The notes beneath the pieces are model-generated. The model was not told the DNA's origin. It did not search any database and worked only from the letters and a program-made list of their open reading frames with translations. A stretch of 64,000 bases of DNA from Mucilaginibacter sabulilitoris (GTDB taxonomy: Bacteria; Bacteroidota; Bacteroidia; Sphingobacteriales; Sphingobacteriaceae). The position numbers and the translations under genes were made by a program. Location: assembly GCF_034262375.1 (NCBI RefSeq), contig NZ_CP139558.1:3162001-3226000 (forward strand), written 5' to 3'. Below are positions 1-8,368 of the stretch, piece by piece; the first letter of the stretch is position 1, and the number at the start of each line of letters is the position of its first letter.

Positions 1-2448
1 GTTCAGACTGGTTTGGCGGGGGCTTGATGCTAATTTTATGCTGGTTATATTGTTGAGGTTTTTGACGTTGAATACCGGTAATGTAGGGCTTGATCCGGTA
101 TATGACGAATAAGACACCTTCATAGTTTCATTAAAAACAATAGGATATGCCCCGGGTGCAGCTACAAAAAAGCCCTGACCAGATAAAGCATAACGGTTTG
201 CCCCTGGCTGAATGGAGCCTGTTGACGCATCATAAACAGCAAATTTAGTTGAGTAACTATTGGGTCCGGTGCTGCCCCCCTTTACCAGCATGTAATAAAA
301 TTTATAGGCATAGCTCGAATTGATGGCCACATTAACCGAATAAACTTTTTGAAGATCAATCACCGATGCATAAGGGTTACCGAGCAGGTTAAGTCCCCGT
401 TTTACAATGGGTGTTGCAGCGTTAAAGGATAAAGTGCCTGTTCCGGCTATCGACGTGTAGGTTGCTGGAGGCGTTGACGGGAAGTTAATAATATTGGCGG
501 TAAACTGACCTGTAGTACCAGCAGGAGCGCCGGTGCCCTTAAAAACAGTCCCGAAAAAGTTAAGCGTGGTATTATCTGGCGCTGGGAAGGGGCGGATAAA
601 CGGGTTTACAATGCTCCGGCTGCCCCTGAAATAATACATCAAACCGTTTGCCAGCGGTACCGACTCATTTATGGTCGCAAAAGGCTTATATTCATTTCCG
701 TTGGTGGAGTTTACATCTTGCGTTATGGGCGCGTTTTCGTCATAAACAAAAGCGGATGGACTATTTCCTGTAGCCGGAGCATCGTCAAAACCATTTCCTG
801 CACCCGAAGGACCGGTTATAAACGTGGTAGCTTTAAGCGGTACCAAGCTATAAGTAGTTGCCGATGCATTATTAACAGGGGATGAAAGCAACATATATCT
901 CCTTATTACGCCCGTAACATAACGCTGCACATTGATACTGCCTATTATGCTGCCAGTTGACATATTAGCTATACTCGCATCCCCAGCCGCGGTAGAAAGC
1001 ATTGTTAATGCAGTTGTGCGGGCTGTACCATCGCTTGTAACACCCAATACAGCCTGTGCTGTAACGGTTAAAGTACTTTTGGGAGACACCGAAAAATTAC
1101 CCCCGGTATTATAATTCATGGTTTTTGTTGATGCGCCGGTAAAAGTTACATTATTGAATTTGGTGCCCACAGTTGTAAAATCTCTAAGCGTTTGGTTAGC
1201 AGTGCCATTGAATATAGTAGTGCCGGTACTTTGCGTATAAATACCTCCAGTATTGTTGGTGTAATTTGTAGCTATCGATAAATCTGCTATACCCAAATTA
1301 AGCGTGCCCCCTGAGTTGTTGATTACCGAACCTGTAATGGTAATTTTACCGGAACCCTGATTTACAGTACATGAATTTGTCCAGTTACCCCCAACGGTAA
1401 CAATTGGATTATTACTCGTGAGGTCAACTATGCCGCCGCTGCTTATCCAGTTCTTATCTACAGTGAGCGTACCTGCATTTACTTTTTTTGTAACACGGTT
1501 GCTCATGGTTAAATAATTGTACGTGGCCGGGTTGTTGTCAAGAATAGGGTCTGTTGATGCATAAACTGTTTGTGTTGTGCCGGCAGTGTTATCGTCATCG
1601 TTATACTCCACCGTACATGTGCCCGTACCGGTGCTTTTGTAAAAATCCAAAGAGTTTGCCAGGCTTGATTGGTCAATTGGTGCCGGACCCCCAAGTTTTA
1701 ATGTCGCATTTCCTGATGATGGCTCGACATAAAATTTAACTGTGGCCTTTGAATTATTTAAGATGCCACCACTTGTATTTGTAGTTAGAATTTTTCCGCC
1801 AATTGAAGTTGTGCCACCCCTTAAAGAAAAAGTCGCATCAATTTCGCCCAGAATAAGACCTATGATTACTAAATTAATACCGAATGTAGTTCCATTGACA
1901 GATACGTTTTTAGCGATGTTTAAATTGGTAATTGTTGATGCAAATGTTAAAACGTTGGTTGTTGCGGTTAATATGTTATTTAAAAATATACCCTGATCGC
2001 CAATTTTTAAGTTGCCTAAACAATCAACCCTTCCACCTCCGGAAAGTATAACGGTGTAACTGCTAAGTAATGCCGGGGATTGATAAATATCTCCTGATAC
2101 TGTCAGCGTCCCATCTACCGCAAAATTAATTACACTTGATAATAGCGAGGGTATTAAAGCCCCGAATGTGATGGAGGCACATGTTGCTGTAGTATTTACG
2201 AGAACAGCCGGTGGGTTGCTGAATGATAAAAGCCCAATATTAACAGGGTCACCAGATTGGGGTGGGGTTGATGGGGTAGTTGGGAGTCCTAATGCTCCGA
2301 GAACCTGCCAGTTTAAAATATTGTTCCAATCAGTTTTACTGCCCGTTGCGGCATTGCCAATCCAGTCATAAGTGGTTGCATTCACTACCCCCGCCTGCAG
2401 GCAAAACATCATCACAACCAATACCGAATAACGTAATAAGACTTTCAT
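1..2448 (-). CDS. Secreted repetitive surface protein, C-terminus outside window
   Basis: I read the frame codon by codon from an ATG at 2448 to the window edge and found no stop, so at least 816 residues are encoded and the C-terminus is missing. Residues 1-24 are a clear signal peptide (MKVLLRYSVLVVMM start, small residues VVNA before the mature TTYDWIGN). The rest is rich in Thr, Asn, Ser, Gly and Val with short strand-turn units such as NNVTFTGASTKTMNY, suggesting a beta-helix or stacked beta-sandwich. Later blocks (VQRYV, YMLLSSPV, GLMYYFRG, NLLGNPYAS) recur in Bacteroidota cell-surface proteins that usually end in a type 9 secretion sorting domain; that part would lie beyond the edge. 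No catalytic motif is visible. Function beyond surface exposure is unknown. Confidence 0.75.
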   Translation of the reverse strand, partial: MKVLLRYSVLVVMMFCLQAGVVNATTYDWIGNAATGSKTDWNNILNWQVLGALGLPTTPSTPPQSGDPVNIGLLSFSNPPAVLVNTTATCASITFGALIPSLLSSVINFAVDGTLTVSGDIYQSPALLSSYTVILSGGGRVDCLGNLKIGDQGIFLNNILTATTNVLTFASTITNLNIAKNVSVNGTTFGINLVIIGLILGEIDATFSLRGGTTSIGGKILTTNTSGGILNNSKATVKFYVEPSSGNATLKLGGPAPIDQSSLANSLDFYKSTGTGTCTVEYNDDDNTAGTTQTVYASTDPILDNNPATYNYLTMSNRVTKKVNAGTLTVDKNWISSGGIVDLTSNNPIVTVGGNWTNSCTVNQGSGKITITGSVINNSGGTLNLGIADLSIATNYTNNTGGIYTQSTGTTIFNGTANQTLRDFTTVGTKFNNVTFTGASTKTMNYNTGGNFSVSPKSTLTVTAQAVLGVTSDGTARTTALTMLSTAAGDASIANMSTGSIIGSINVQRYVTGVIRRYMLLSSPVNNASATTYSLVPLKATTFITGPSGAGNGFDDAPATGNSPSAFVYDENAPITQDVNSTNGNEYKPFATINESVPLANGLMYYFRGSRSIVNPFIRPFPAPDNTTLNFFGTVFKGTGAPAGTTGQFTANIINFPSTPPATYTSIAGTGTLSFNAATPIVKRGLNLLGNPYASVIDLQKVYSVNVAINSSYAYKFYYMLVKGGSTGPNSYSTKFAVYDASTGSIQPGANRYALSGQGFFVAAPGAYPIVFNETMKVSYSSYTGSSPTLPVFNVKNLNNITSIKLASSPRQTSLN

Positions 2449-2680
2449 AAAACACACGTGTAAAACCGTTGAAATTCTTATGAGCTATTAAACTAATAAG
2501 TAATTTACGGCTTATTACGTGCGTTTTTTAATAAGGATGATGGGTTTGAATCAATGAATGAAATGAACGGAAAAATAGAAGCAGAACGAAATATATTATC
2601 TTGTTTGATAAAATTAAAATTAACTATAAAGAAAATTTAGGATTTAAAGAAAGACGGCTGATACCAGGTATATGGTACAG

Positions 2681-4186
2681 TTAGTTAACTACTTTTCCTT
2701 TATCTAAACGCAGCATCCTGTTAACACTGTTGGGTATTTCATGCTGGTAATGGGTTACATAAATAAGGGTCACGTTACTAAGGTTGCAAATGGTATCTAC
2801 CAGGTTTTTAAAGTGCAGTTGCTGGTGATCATCCATGCCCTGGCAGGGTTCGTCAAAAATAAGCAGGGCGGGGTTTTTTATAAGCGCCCTTGCCAGCAGA
2901 CATAAACGCTGGGCGCTTGCAGGTATATTTTTTAGTAGTACCCGGGCATATTTATCAATTTCAAGTGCCTTCATCCATCGCAGTGCAATTTCGGCCCGGT
3001 CTTTATTGCTTGGTCTGAACAAACCGAGCGTATCATAATAACCAGATTCAATTACCTGCAGGCAGCTGTTATCAGTAGGAAAATACTGGTGCAGCTCGGG
3101 CGACACAAAACCTATCTTCTTTTTTATATCCCAGATACTTTCGCCGGTACCCCTTTTTTTATCAAATAAAATAATGTTGTTGGCATAAGCCTGGGGGTTA
3201 TCGCCATTAATTAAACTAAGCAGGGTTGATTTTCCCGCTCCATTATGCCCAAGCAACGCCCATCTTTGTCCGGTTTTTATATCCCAGTTCACATCCTCCA
3301 ATATAACTTTGTCGCCATATTTAATGTGTACCTTATCCATTTTTACTATCCAGTTATAAGCAACCGGATTTTTATCAATGTTTAATAAACTGCTCAACTC
3401 GCTTGTGTCTATGCTGTCGGTATTATCGGCTTCAAAACGAGCAGGATTAAATTCAGCTTTGCTGGCTTCGTGAACTATTGCACCATTTTTTAATACCGCG
3501 ATATGGCTTATAGCTCCCGGAATTTCATGTACAGAAGTTGCCATGATCAAGCTGATACCCGATGCGGTGATCTGTTCAATAATTCCGTTAAACTCTTCCC
3601 TTGTTTTTACATCCAAACCGGTTAACGGGTTATCCAATAACAGCAGCACCGGGTTTTTGAGCAGTGCGGCGGCCAGCATTAAGCGTTTAGTTTCGCCGTT
3701 TGATAGCTTTATTAATTGCTTATCACGTAAGCTATGCAGATTGAGTAGTGTAAGGGCTTTGTCAAGCGTCCAGGAGGTGCCGGGGCGCATGATGCTTTTG
3801 ATAGATAATAAATAATCATCAACAGTTAAAGCATCCTCAGAGTCTGAAGAATTATAACGCTGCTGGTAATAAAAATCGGTAGTGTTAGAAAGGTTTCTGA
3901 AATGATGCCTCGGTTCAACAAGGGCTATCAGCTTATTATTAAGATTAACACCGTTGCTGTTTGCCTGAGAATTTGCAAGTTCCTCTCCGAAATAGTAGGT
4001 AATTGTACCGCCTGTTATGTTAAAGCGGCCGGCTATGGTTTGAAGCAGGGCGCTTTTTCCAGATCCGCTTTCGCCAATCAATGCCCAGTTTTCGCCCTTG
4101 TTTATTTTAAACGTAAGATCCTTGAACAGGGTGTTGGTCAAAAATCTTACAGTTGCATTATTAATTGAGAAAAGTGTATTAAACAT
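2681..4186 (-). CDS. ModF-like protein with two ABC ATPase domains
   Basis: A 501-residue soluble protein of two fused ABC ATPase domains with no membrane segment. Domain 1 has Walker A GESGSGKS, signature LSNGE and Walker B LLLLDNPL, where Asn replaces the usual catalytic Glu. Domain 2 has Walker A GHNGAGKS and Walker B LLIFDEP, while its signature loop is degenerate (IPASAQRL). Paired domains with a degenerate second signature are typical of the ModF/PhrA group, historically linked to molybdate uptake or photorepair but without a firmly known role. No mod genes are nearby, so a transport role is not supported by context. An ABC-F translation factor is less likely because the inter-domain linker typical of that family is not evident. 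The gene stands alone between two short intergenic gaps. Confidence 0.8.
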   Translation of the reverse strand: MFNTLFSINNATVRFLTNTLFKDLTFKINKGENWALIGESGSGKSALLQTIAGRFNITGGTITYYFGEELANSQANSNGVNLNNKLIALVEPRHHFRNLSNTTDFYYQQRYNSSDSEDALTVDDYLLSIKSIMRPGTSWTLDKALTLLNLHSLRDKQLIKLSNGETKRLMLAAALLKNPVLLLLDNPLTGLDVKTREEFNGIIEQITASGISLIMATSVHEIPGAISHIAVLKNGAIVHEASKAEFNPARFEADNTDSIDTSELSSLLNIDKNPVAYNWIVKMDKVHIKYGDKVILEDVNWDIKTGQRWALLGHNGAGKSTLLSLINGDNPQAYANNIILFDKKRGTGESIWDIKKKIGFVSPELHQYFPTDNSCLQVIESGYYDTLGLFRPSNKDRAEIALRWMKALEIDKYARVLLKNIPASAQRLCLLARALIKNPALLIFDEPCQGMDDHQQLHFKNLVDTICNLSNVTLIYVTHYQHEIPNSVNRMLRLDKGKVVN

Positions 4187-4280
4187 AGCTTATCAGTAGC
4201 CGGTAAAAGTACTTATCTGCCCTAAAAGCTTCTACTAATTTTTGTAAAATTTTGAAGGGAATAGTACGTACCCTGAAAAG

Positions 4281-4535
4281 TTAAGCCGTCTTTTTAAGCG
4301 TTTGGTTATGACTCAAATTAGCGTTATTCTTATTTAACCGATTCCAGGCCTTGATATTAACAACCTCGTCTTTTACAAGATTTTTACAGCCTTTATTTGG
4401 GCAAGTCACAATCCAATATTTTCTTTGTTGCTCAATATGCGGCCGCGCGCCACATTTAATGCAATTTTCGCAATGAATGTTTGGTTGTATTTCTATAATC
4501 ATATTGTCTGGTGTGTTGTATTGTAAAATAGGCAA
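4281..4535 (-). CDS. Small Lar-like zinc-ribbon protein
   Basis: An 84-residue protein with CENCIKCG near residue 23, a second CPNKGC pair near residue 45 and the terminal AWNRLN motif. This CxxCG...C...C...W-N pattern resembles the restriction-alleviation Lar family and related phage-type zinc ribbons, which carry a four-Cys zinc site followed by an A-W-N helix. The N-terminus has an extra Cys pair (HCEN) that ordinary Lar proteins lack. The first ATG at 4535 is used; an internal Met at 4502 would also keep the ribbon. No phage or restriction gene is adjacent. The fold is supported by motif spacing; an anti-restriction role is only an analogy. Confidence 0.55.
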   Translation of the reverse strand: MPILQYNTPDNMIIEIQPNIHCENCIKCGARPHIEQQRKYWIVTCPNKGCKNLVKDEVVNIKAWNRLNKNNANLSHNQTLKKTA

Positions 4536-4923
4536 TGCAAAAGTAGTTATTTTTATTTAGTAACATGCAGGTTTAGTAAAAACCTGCACTATAAGTATGT
4601 AAACTTTAACTTAATGTAATATAAACGATTTGTTAAATAAATAATTTTAAGCTCAACAGTAAATGTTATTATTTCATCAATTGTCCTGTTTTTTAATCAG
4701 CTGATGTTTTGACCGAATTATTCTTATTAGGTTTAATTTAAAAATTGTTAAACTTACTTTGAAAATTCATCATGGTCTAATTATGCAAGCATAAATCATT
4801 CCAATATTTCAATAAGACGTATAATTTTTCTTTTTTTTTCACCATCATAACAAAGCGCATAATTGTATTTTAAAAGAGGTCTGATTATTGTATCATCTTT
4901 ATCATCTGCTAAAAAATAACATT
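4536..4923. other. AT-rich intergenic region, no gene seen
   Basis: About 390 bases separate two divergently oriented genes (the zinc-ribbon gene on the minus strand and the small lipoprotein on the plus strand). The stretch is very AT-rich and should hold both promoters. I see no open frame with a convincing start, no strong hairpin and no copy of the repeats found elsewhere in the window. Confidence 0.5.
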
Positions 4924-5094
4924 ATGAAAAACGCGCATTTATTATTGATGGTTATGGCTATGGCCATGTTTACTATGAGTAGCTGCTCTGTAATTGAAGG
5001 TATATTTAAGGCCGGAGCCGTTGTTGGTATTATATCGGTTATTGTTGTAATACTGGTTATCATTTGGCTGATTTCCCTATTTCGGGGTAAATAA
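4924..5094 (+). CDS. Small inner-membrane or lipoprotein-type peptide
   Basis: A 56-residue protein. The ATG at 4924 is chosen because it starts a lipoprotein signal (MKNAHLLLMVMAMAMFTM followed by SSC); an upstream in-frame start would add a non-hydrophobic tail. After the lipobox Cys the sequence SVIEGIFKAG leads into a second hydrophobic helix of about 22 residues and a basic end (SLFRGK). Similar tiny lipoproteins are common in Bacteroidota, often next to a four-helix-bundle stress protein, as here (next gene begins 83 bp downstream on the same strand). The biochemical role is unknown. Confidence 0.7.
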   Translation: MKNAHLLLMVMAMAMFTMSSCSVIEGIFKAGAVVGIISVIVVILVIIWLISLFRGK

Positions 5095-5176
5095 CATTTA
5101 ATAGGAATAATGCTAAATTATATTAAAAGTTAAACATTTTAACTAATCGTGTGTTTATCTAAAAAAATCTATAGTT

Positions 5177-5632
5177 ATGGAAAACACACAAGCAACCACC
5201 GAAGTTTTAAATGATCTGGTACAGATTAACAACGATCGTATTGAAGGCTATCAACGGGCTTTGAAAGATTTAAAAGATAATGAGGCCGATCTTAAATCTC
5301 TTTTTACAACATTAATTGGCGATAGTCACCGCTATAAATTGGAGCTGGGGACAGAAATTGCGGCATTAGGGAAGGACATTGAAACAGGAACAACAACCAG
5401 CGGTAAAATACACCGTACCTGGCTTGATGTAAAGGCAGCTTTCACCGCGCATGATACTCATGATATATTAGAAGAATGCGAGTTTGGCGAGGATGCAATA
5501 CTTAAGGCTTACAAGCAAGCCCTGGAAGAAGAATACCTGCCTGCCTATTTACGGCAGCTGATTACAAGGCAGCAAGATGAACTGCTTGATGCCCATGATG
5601 AAATAAAAGCGCTTCGTGACGGAGTTCAGTAA
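5177..5632 (+). CDS. PA2169-family four-helix-bundle protein
   Basis: A 151-residue, charged, entirely helical protein without signal peptide. The order of amphipathic helices (EVLNDLVQINNDRIEGYQ..., DLKSLFTTLIGDS, RTWLDVKAAF, ECEFGEDAILKAYKQALE) fits the PA2169/DUF2383 ferritin-like fold. Members usually accompany stress or envelope proteins and their biochemical activity is not established. Length agrees with the family (about 150). The small lipoprotein just upstream probably shares its transcript. Its natural terminator, immediately downstream, has been split by the insertion sequence that follows. Confidence 0.8.
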   Translation: MENTQATTEVLNDLVQINNDRIEGYQRALKDLKDNEADLKSLFTTLIGDSHRYKLELGTEIAALGKDIETGTTTSGKIHRTWLDVKAAFTAHDTHDILEECEFGEDAILKAYKQALEEEYLPAYLRQLITRQQDELLDAHDEIKALRDGVQ

Positions 5633-5641
5633 AATCAAGAC

Positions 5642-5660
5642 ATCAATAAAAAAGGAGCTA
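5642..5660 (+). terminator. Left arm of a terminator hairpin split by the IS
   Basis: The 19 bases at 5642-5660 are the exact reverse complement of 7397-7415 on the other side of the insertion sequence. Rejoining the flanks with one copy of the 8-bp duplication gives a hairpin with a 19-bp perfect stem, an 8-nt loop (TCTTACAG) and A/T tracts on both sides. That is a bidirectional terminator for the convergent genes ending at 5632 and 7430. Confidence 0.85.
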
Positions 5661-5668
5661 TCTTACAG
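5661..5668. repeat. 8-bp target-site duplication, left copy
   Basis: TCTTACAG directly precedes the IS terminal sequence GAGGGCACTG. The same eight bases follow the other IS end at 7389-7396. This word is the loop of the interrupted terminator. Confidence 0.9.
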
Positions 5669-5708
5669 GAGGGCACTGAAAAAGTAGCTTAATAAGCTGA
5701 AGTATTTG

Positions 5709-5747
5709 AAGCGAGCAAGAGAAAAGGCAACTTTTACTTGGTCGCTT
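5709..5747 (+). terminator. IS-borne inward-facing terminator, transposase 3' side
   Basis: Arms AAGCGAGCAAG (5709-5719) and CTTGGTCGCTT (5737-5747) pair over 10 of 11 positions and are followed by a T-rich run on the plus strand. Read from the flank this would stop transcripts of the PA2169 gene entering the IS. Read from inside it can also end the transposase transcript. The equivalent hairpin in copy 2 is at 33170-33207. Confidence 0.7.
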
Positions 5748-5838
5748 TTTTATTTTAGGGGATGGGGTGATTTGTTAGGGCTGATATGAGCCGATTAAAG
5801 GTGCAATTGATGACAAAGCAGCCGCTTTAACTTGGCAC

Positions 5839-7290
5839 TTAGCTTATCAGCTTGATGATTCTCTTAAGATTTACTGTAAAGATGGTCAACGCACCCTGCA
5901 TCTGCATATTTTCGATACCGTAAGCTATTGCCCGGTCATAACCATGAACGTTTTTTAGCTCACTGTTCTTCGCTTCGACCTTATATCTGTGTTTGATACT
6001 TTCTTTATACTCTGCCGTTTCCTGGAATGCCATCTGCTGCAGGTGCATGTCTGATTTAATGCTGACCGAATAGGTTTTAGCCTTCGCGCCGGGCTTATAG
6101 CAATGCTCTCTTAATGGGCATATCTTACATTTTTCAACATCAAAGTAATAGGTGTCTACCTGATTCTCGCCGATATTCTTTTTCCCGCCGCGTGCTTTTC
6201 GGATAGCCAGATGCCCTGCCGGGCAGACGAACATGCCTGCATCCTTATTATAGTCAAATCTGTCCTCATCCTTTCTGAAACCCTGAGTGATGGAAGGGTT
6301 TAGTTTGGCTACAATCTTTATCTCTTGAGCGCTCGTCAGTTCAAGATTGTCTTTTCCTGAATAAGCTGAATCCCCGATAATCTTTTCTACGTTGATCCCA
6401 TTGTTTTGGCTGATTTCTAAAAGTTTGGGAAGCTCCGGACCATCACCTTTTTCACCCGATGTGATTACGGCAGCGGTAATGATGCGTTCCTCTGTCATCG
6501 CCAAATGGGTCTTATAACCAAAGAATGAGCTATCAGCTGATTTATGGCCGGTTTTGGCATCCTTATCTTTAGATACTATATAGTGCTCCTGAGTATCTGC
6601 TACTGTCTCTTTCAATAGATTCAGTTTTTCTTTTACCGCAGGTATCTGGCATAACGGTTGATCGGCTTCAATATACTTTTCCAATGCACTGCAATAAGCC
6701 AGTTCTTTTTCCAATTCGTCGGCTGTGTTCTTTTCGGGCATGCCTGCCTTCATATCTTCATCTATCGCATAAACAGCTTTGCGGAGTAACTTTGAACGTT
6801 CCCGCAATACTTCCAATGCTGAATACGGGTTGGATCTCGACAGGGAATGGGTAGCATCAACAATAATGGATTTTGAGCGGATGAGCCCTTTTTCAATAGC
6901 TATGGTCACCGTTTTACCAATAAGCAGGTTTAACAGATCATTATCCTTTAGCCGCAGCTTTCTGAACTTGGTCAATGAACTCGGATCGATAATTCCTTCT
7001 TCCGGTGACATATCCAGGAAATATTTGAACGACATATCATACTGCGAACGCTCAACAACATCTACATCTGAAACCGTATAGATCGTTTTTAACAACAGAT
7101 ATTTGAACATCCGCACGGGACTTTCCGCTGTCCTGCCATTCGTCATGCAATATTTGCTGACCAGTTCTTCATAGATAAATGTAAAATCTATCAGGTCGTT
7201 GATCTTCCGAAGAAGATTGTCTTTAGGAACGATCAGGTCATAAAGACCTGAAAACGCGCTAAACTGTATCTGTTGTTGTTGGGCAAGCAT
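5839..7290 (-). CDS. IS1182-family transposase, copy 1
   Basis: A 483-residue intact transposase. The N-terminal DUF772-type region (FSGLYDLIVPKDNLLRKI, then ESPVRMFKYLLLKTIY) is followed by the DDE core: the first Asp lies in SIIVDATHS, the second in KIIGDSAYSGKDN, and the terminal Glu in RYKVEAKNSELKNVHGYDRA. A Cys-rich insert (CPAGH...CKICPLREHC) is typical of the IS1182 family. Length and motif order match full-length family members, and no frameshift is seen, so the enzyme is probably active. Against copy 2 it is identical over most of residues 58-250 but clearly diverged on both sides, indicating recombination between copies. Confidence 0.93.
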   Translation of the reverse strand: MLAQQQQIQFSAFSGLYDLIVPKDNLLRKINDLIDFTFIYEELVSKYCMTNGRTAESPVRMFKYLLLKTIYTVSDVDVVERSQYDMSFKYFLDMSPEEGIIDPSSLTKFRKLRLKDNDLLNLLIGKTVTIAIEKGLIRSKSIIVDATHSLSRSNPYSALEVLRERSKLLRKAVYAIDEDMKAGMPEKNTADELEKELAYCSALEKYIEADQPLCQIPAVKEKLNLLKETVADTQEHYIVSKDKDAKTGHKSADSSFFGYKTHLAMTEERIITAAVITSGEKGDGPELPKLLEISQNNGINVEKIIGDSAYSGKDNLELTSAQEIKIVAKLNPSITQGFRKDEDRFDYNKDAGMFVCPAGHLAIRKARGGKKNIGENQVDTYYFDVEKCKICPLREHCYKPGAKAKTYSVSIKSDMHLQQMAFQETAEYKESIKHRYKVEAKNSELKNVHGYDRAIAYGIENMQMQGALTIFTVNLKRIIKLIS

Positions 7291-7325
7291 CCTGGTGGCT
7301 TTCTTTCGACGATTTAAGATACAAA

Positions 7326-7361
7326 AAAAGGAGTAGAAAACCCTCGTCTTCTACTCCTTTT
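7326..7361 (-). terminator. IS-borne inward-facing terminator, transposase 5' side
   Basis: Arms of about 13 bp (7326-7338 and 7349-7361, core AAAGGAGTAGAA / TTCTACTCCTTT) lie between the IS end and the transposase start. On the minus strand the second arm runs into a T tract, so transcripts arriving from the gene at 7430-7900 would stop here. The stem in copy 2 (31552-31587) differs in sequence but pairs perfectly. Confidence 0.75.
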
Positions 7362-7388
7362 GTCCATTTGGACTTTTTCAGTGCCCTC

Positions 7389-7415
7389 TCTTACAGTAGC
7401 TCCTTTTTTATTGAT
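7389..7415. terminator. Right target duplication and right arm of the split terminator
   Basis: TCTTACAG (7389-7396) repeats the left target word. 7397-7415 is the 19-nt right arm that pairs perfectly with 5642-5660 across the IS. After the insertion this half alone cannot form the original terminator for the gene ending at 7430. Confidence 0.85.
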
Positions 7416-7429
7416 CTTGTTTCTGGTTT

Positions 7430-7900
7430 TTAATTTTCGGGCGATATGTTTACCGCGTCTGTTTGCCAGCTGCTTTTATCAGACCAGTCGCCACCTATAT
7501 AATGCATATTAACTATCCAGTCAGATTTAACCATTTTTCCTGAAATATTTAAAGCTTTTACAACAGATTGTATCTGGTAATTATTTTTAGCAGTATCGAT
7601 AGCTTGTTTAAAGGTATGATTGGGGAACACAGCGGTTGAGGGTTGTTTCAGGTGGTCTTTTACAAAAACCTTCGCTATATTAAAAGCTTCCTGTGCGGTG
7701 GGTTTGCGGTTAAGATGTACCGTACTGTTTTTGCTGATGCCAAAAATCACAATAACAAAAATGATGATAAAAGCGATAGTAAAAAGTGTTACCGTTTTAA
7801 TACGCGGGTGACGGTGCCAGCCTAAACTTTTGCGCTCGGAATCATTCAATAACCTCCATTCTGAATATTTCATATTATATTGCCTATCAACATTAAGCAA
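7430..7900 (-). CDS. Unrecognised single-pass membrane protein
   Basis: A 156-residue protein of unknown family. The start may be the ATG at 7900 or, more likely, the in-frame ATG at 7873 (MKYSEWRLLND), which has a GATAGG sequence about nine bases upstream. A cytoplasmic segment with basic residues (GWHRHPRIK) precedes one strong transmembrane helix (TLFTIAFIIIFVIVIFG). The outer part, about 100 residues, begins KNSTVHLNRKPTAQEAF and ends with a compact region (SDWIVNMHYIGGDW). This is a type II topology with a small folded extracytoplasmic domain. Its terminator was split by the neighbouring IS. Confidence 0.6.
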   Translation of the reverse strand: MLNVDRQYNMKYSEWRLLNDSERKSLGWHRHPRIKTVTLFTIAFIIIFVIVIFGISKNSTVHLNRKPTAQEAFNIAKVFVKDHLKQPSTAVFPNHTFKQAIDTAKNNYQIQSVVKALNISGKMVKSDWIVNMHYIGGDWSDKSSWQTDAVNISPEN

Positions 7901-7934
7901 TATTGCAGTAAATTGTTTTGGTGTTAAATAATAT

Positions 7935-7972
7935 CAAAAAAAAGCGTCCCGGTTTTTCCGGGACGCTTTTTT
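7935..7972 (-). terminator. Strong terminator downstream of the lipoprotein pair
   Basis: A GC-rich stem (AGCGTCCCGG paired with CCGGGACGCT) around a run of T, flanked by A and T tracts on both sides. It lies directly after the minus-strand gene ending at 7989 and can work in either direction. Confidence 0.9.
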
Positions 7973-7988
7973 ACTAATAAAAGCAAGA

Positions 7989-8201
7989 TTACTTTTTAGC
8001 AGTGTCAGCAGCAGCTGAATCAGTTTTAGCTGAATCAGTAGCAGCACCCATTTTAGAAGCTGTATCCATTTTAGTTGAATCCATAGAAGCTGAGTCCATT
8101 TTAGCTGAATCGGTAGCTGAAGATGAACCAGAACCTTTACAAGCAGCAAATGAAGTAGCGATAGCTAAAGCAACTAAGCCTAATTTGAATGAATTTTTCA
8201 T
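7989..8201 (-). CDS. Small low-complexity lipoprotein, paralog 1
   Basis: A 70-residue lipoprotein. Residues 1-21 are a lipoprotein signal ending FAAC, identical to that of the neighbour at 8369-8590. The mature chain is almost entirely Asp-Ser-Ala/Thr-Lys-Met words (TDSAKMDS type). Such D/S/T/K tails look unstructured and highly hydrophilic, suited to a surface-tethered or periplasmic spacer. No enzymatic motif exists. The two genes are clearly a tandem duplication: signal peptide and the first GSGS segment are conserved while the repeat tail drifts. A GGTTACC element lies about 60 bp upstream, as it does for the paralog, so the two may be co-regulated. Confidence 0.75.
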   Translation of the reverse strand: MKNSFKLGLVALAIATSFAACKGSGSSSATDSAKMDSASMDSTKMDTASKMGAATDSAKTDSAAADTAKK

Positions 8202-8253
8202 GATTAATTTTTAATAAGTGATTTAATAGTTTTCTTATTAATACTATAAACAA

Positions 8254-8299
8254 CAAAAGGTAACCCATAATTTTTAAAAAAATTACAGGTTACCTTTTG
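8254..8299. promoter_or_regulatory. 12-bp perfect dyad carrying GGTTACC words
   Basis: CAAAAGGTAACC (8254-8265) and GGTTACCTTTTG (8288-8299) are perfect inverted repeats around an A/T spacer, between the two paralogous lipoprotein genes. The same AAAAGGTAACCCAT word recurs at 8651 upstream of the second paralog, and GGTTACCTTG occurs at 8775 before the sigma-factor gene. It could be an operator, a sigma-specific promoter element or a hairpin ending the upstream transcript. Confidence 0.5.
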
Positions 8300-8368
8300 T
8301 AAATTACTGAATTGCTAAAAATGTAGTAGAAATTTACATCCCTACCACGTTTTTATTATGCGAAGCAA

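Larger units (their letters stand above)
5669..7388 (-). mobile_element. IS1182-family insertion sequence, copy 1 (1720 bp)
   Basis: A complete element bounded by a 17-bp perfect inverted repeat (GAGGGCACTGAAAAAGT and its complement) and flanked by 8-bp direct repeats. It carries one transposase gene on the minus strand. Inside each end lies a terminator-like hairpin: 5709-5747 (T tract reading inward from the left) and 7326-7361 (T tract reading inward from the right). A further short palindrome, GTCCATTTGGAC, lies at 7362-7373. The element sits in the loop of a terminator between convergent genes, so no gene is broken. A second copy is at 31526-33247. Confidence 0.93.

Noticed and set aside
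6779..7081. A 100-codon antisense frame identical in both IS copies (also 31833-32135)
   Set aside because: It lies wholly antisense to the transposase, and its identity only reflects the recombined core.
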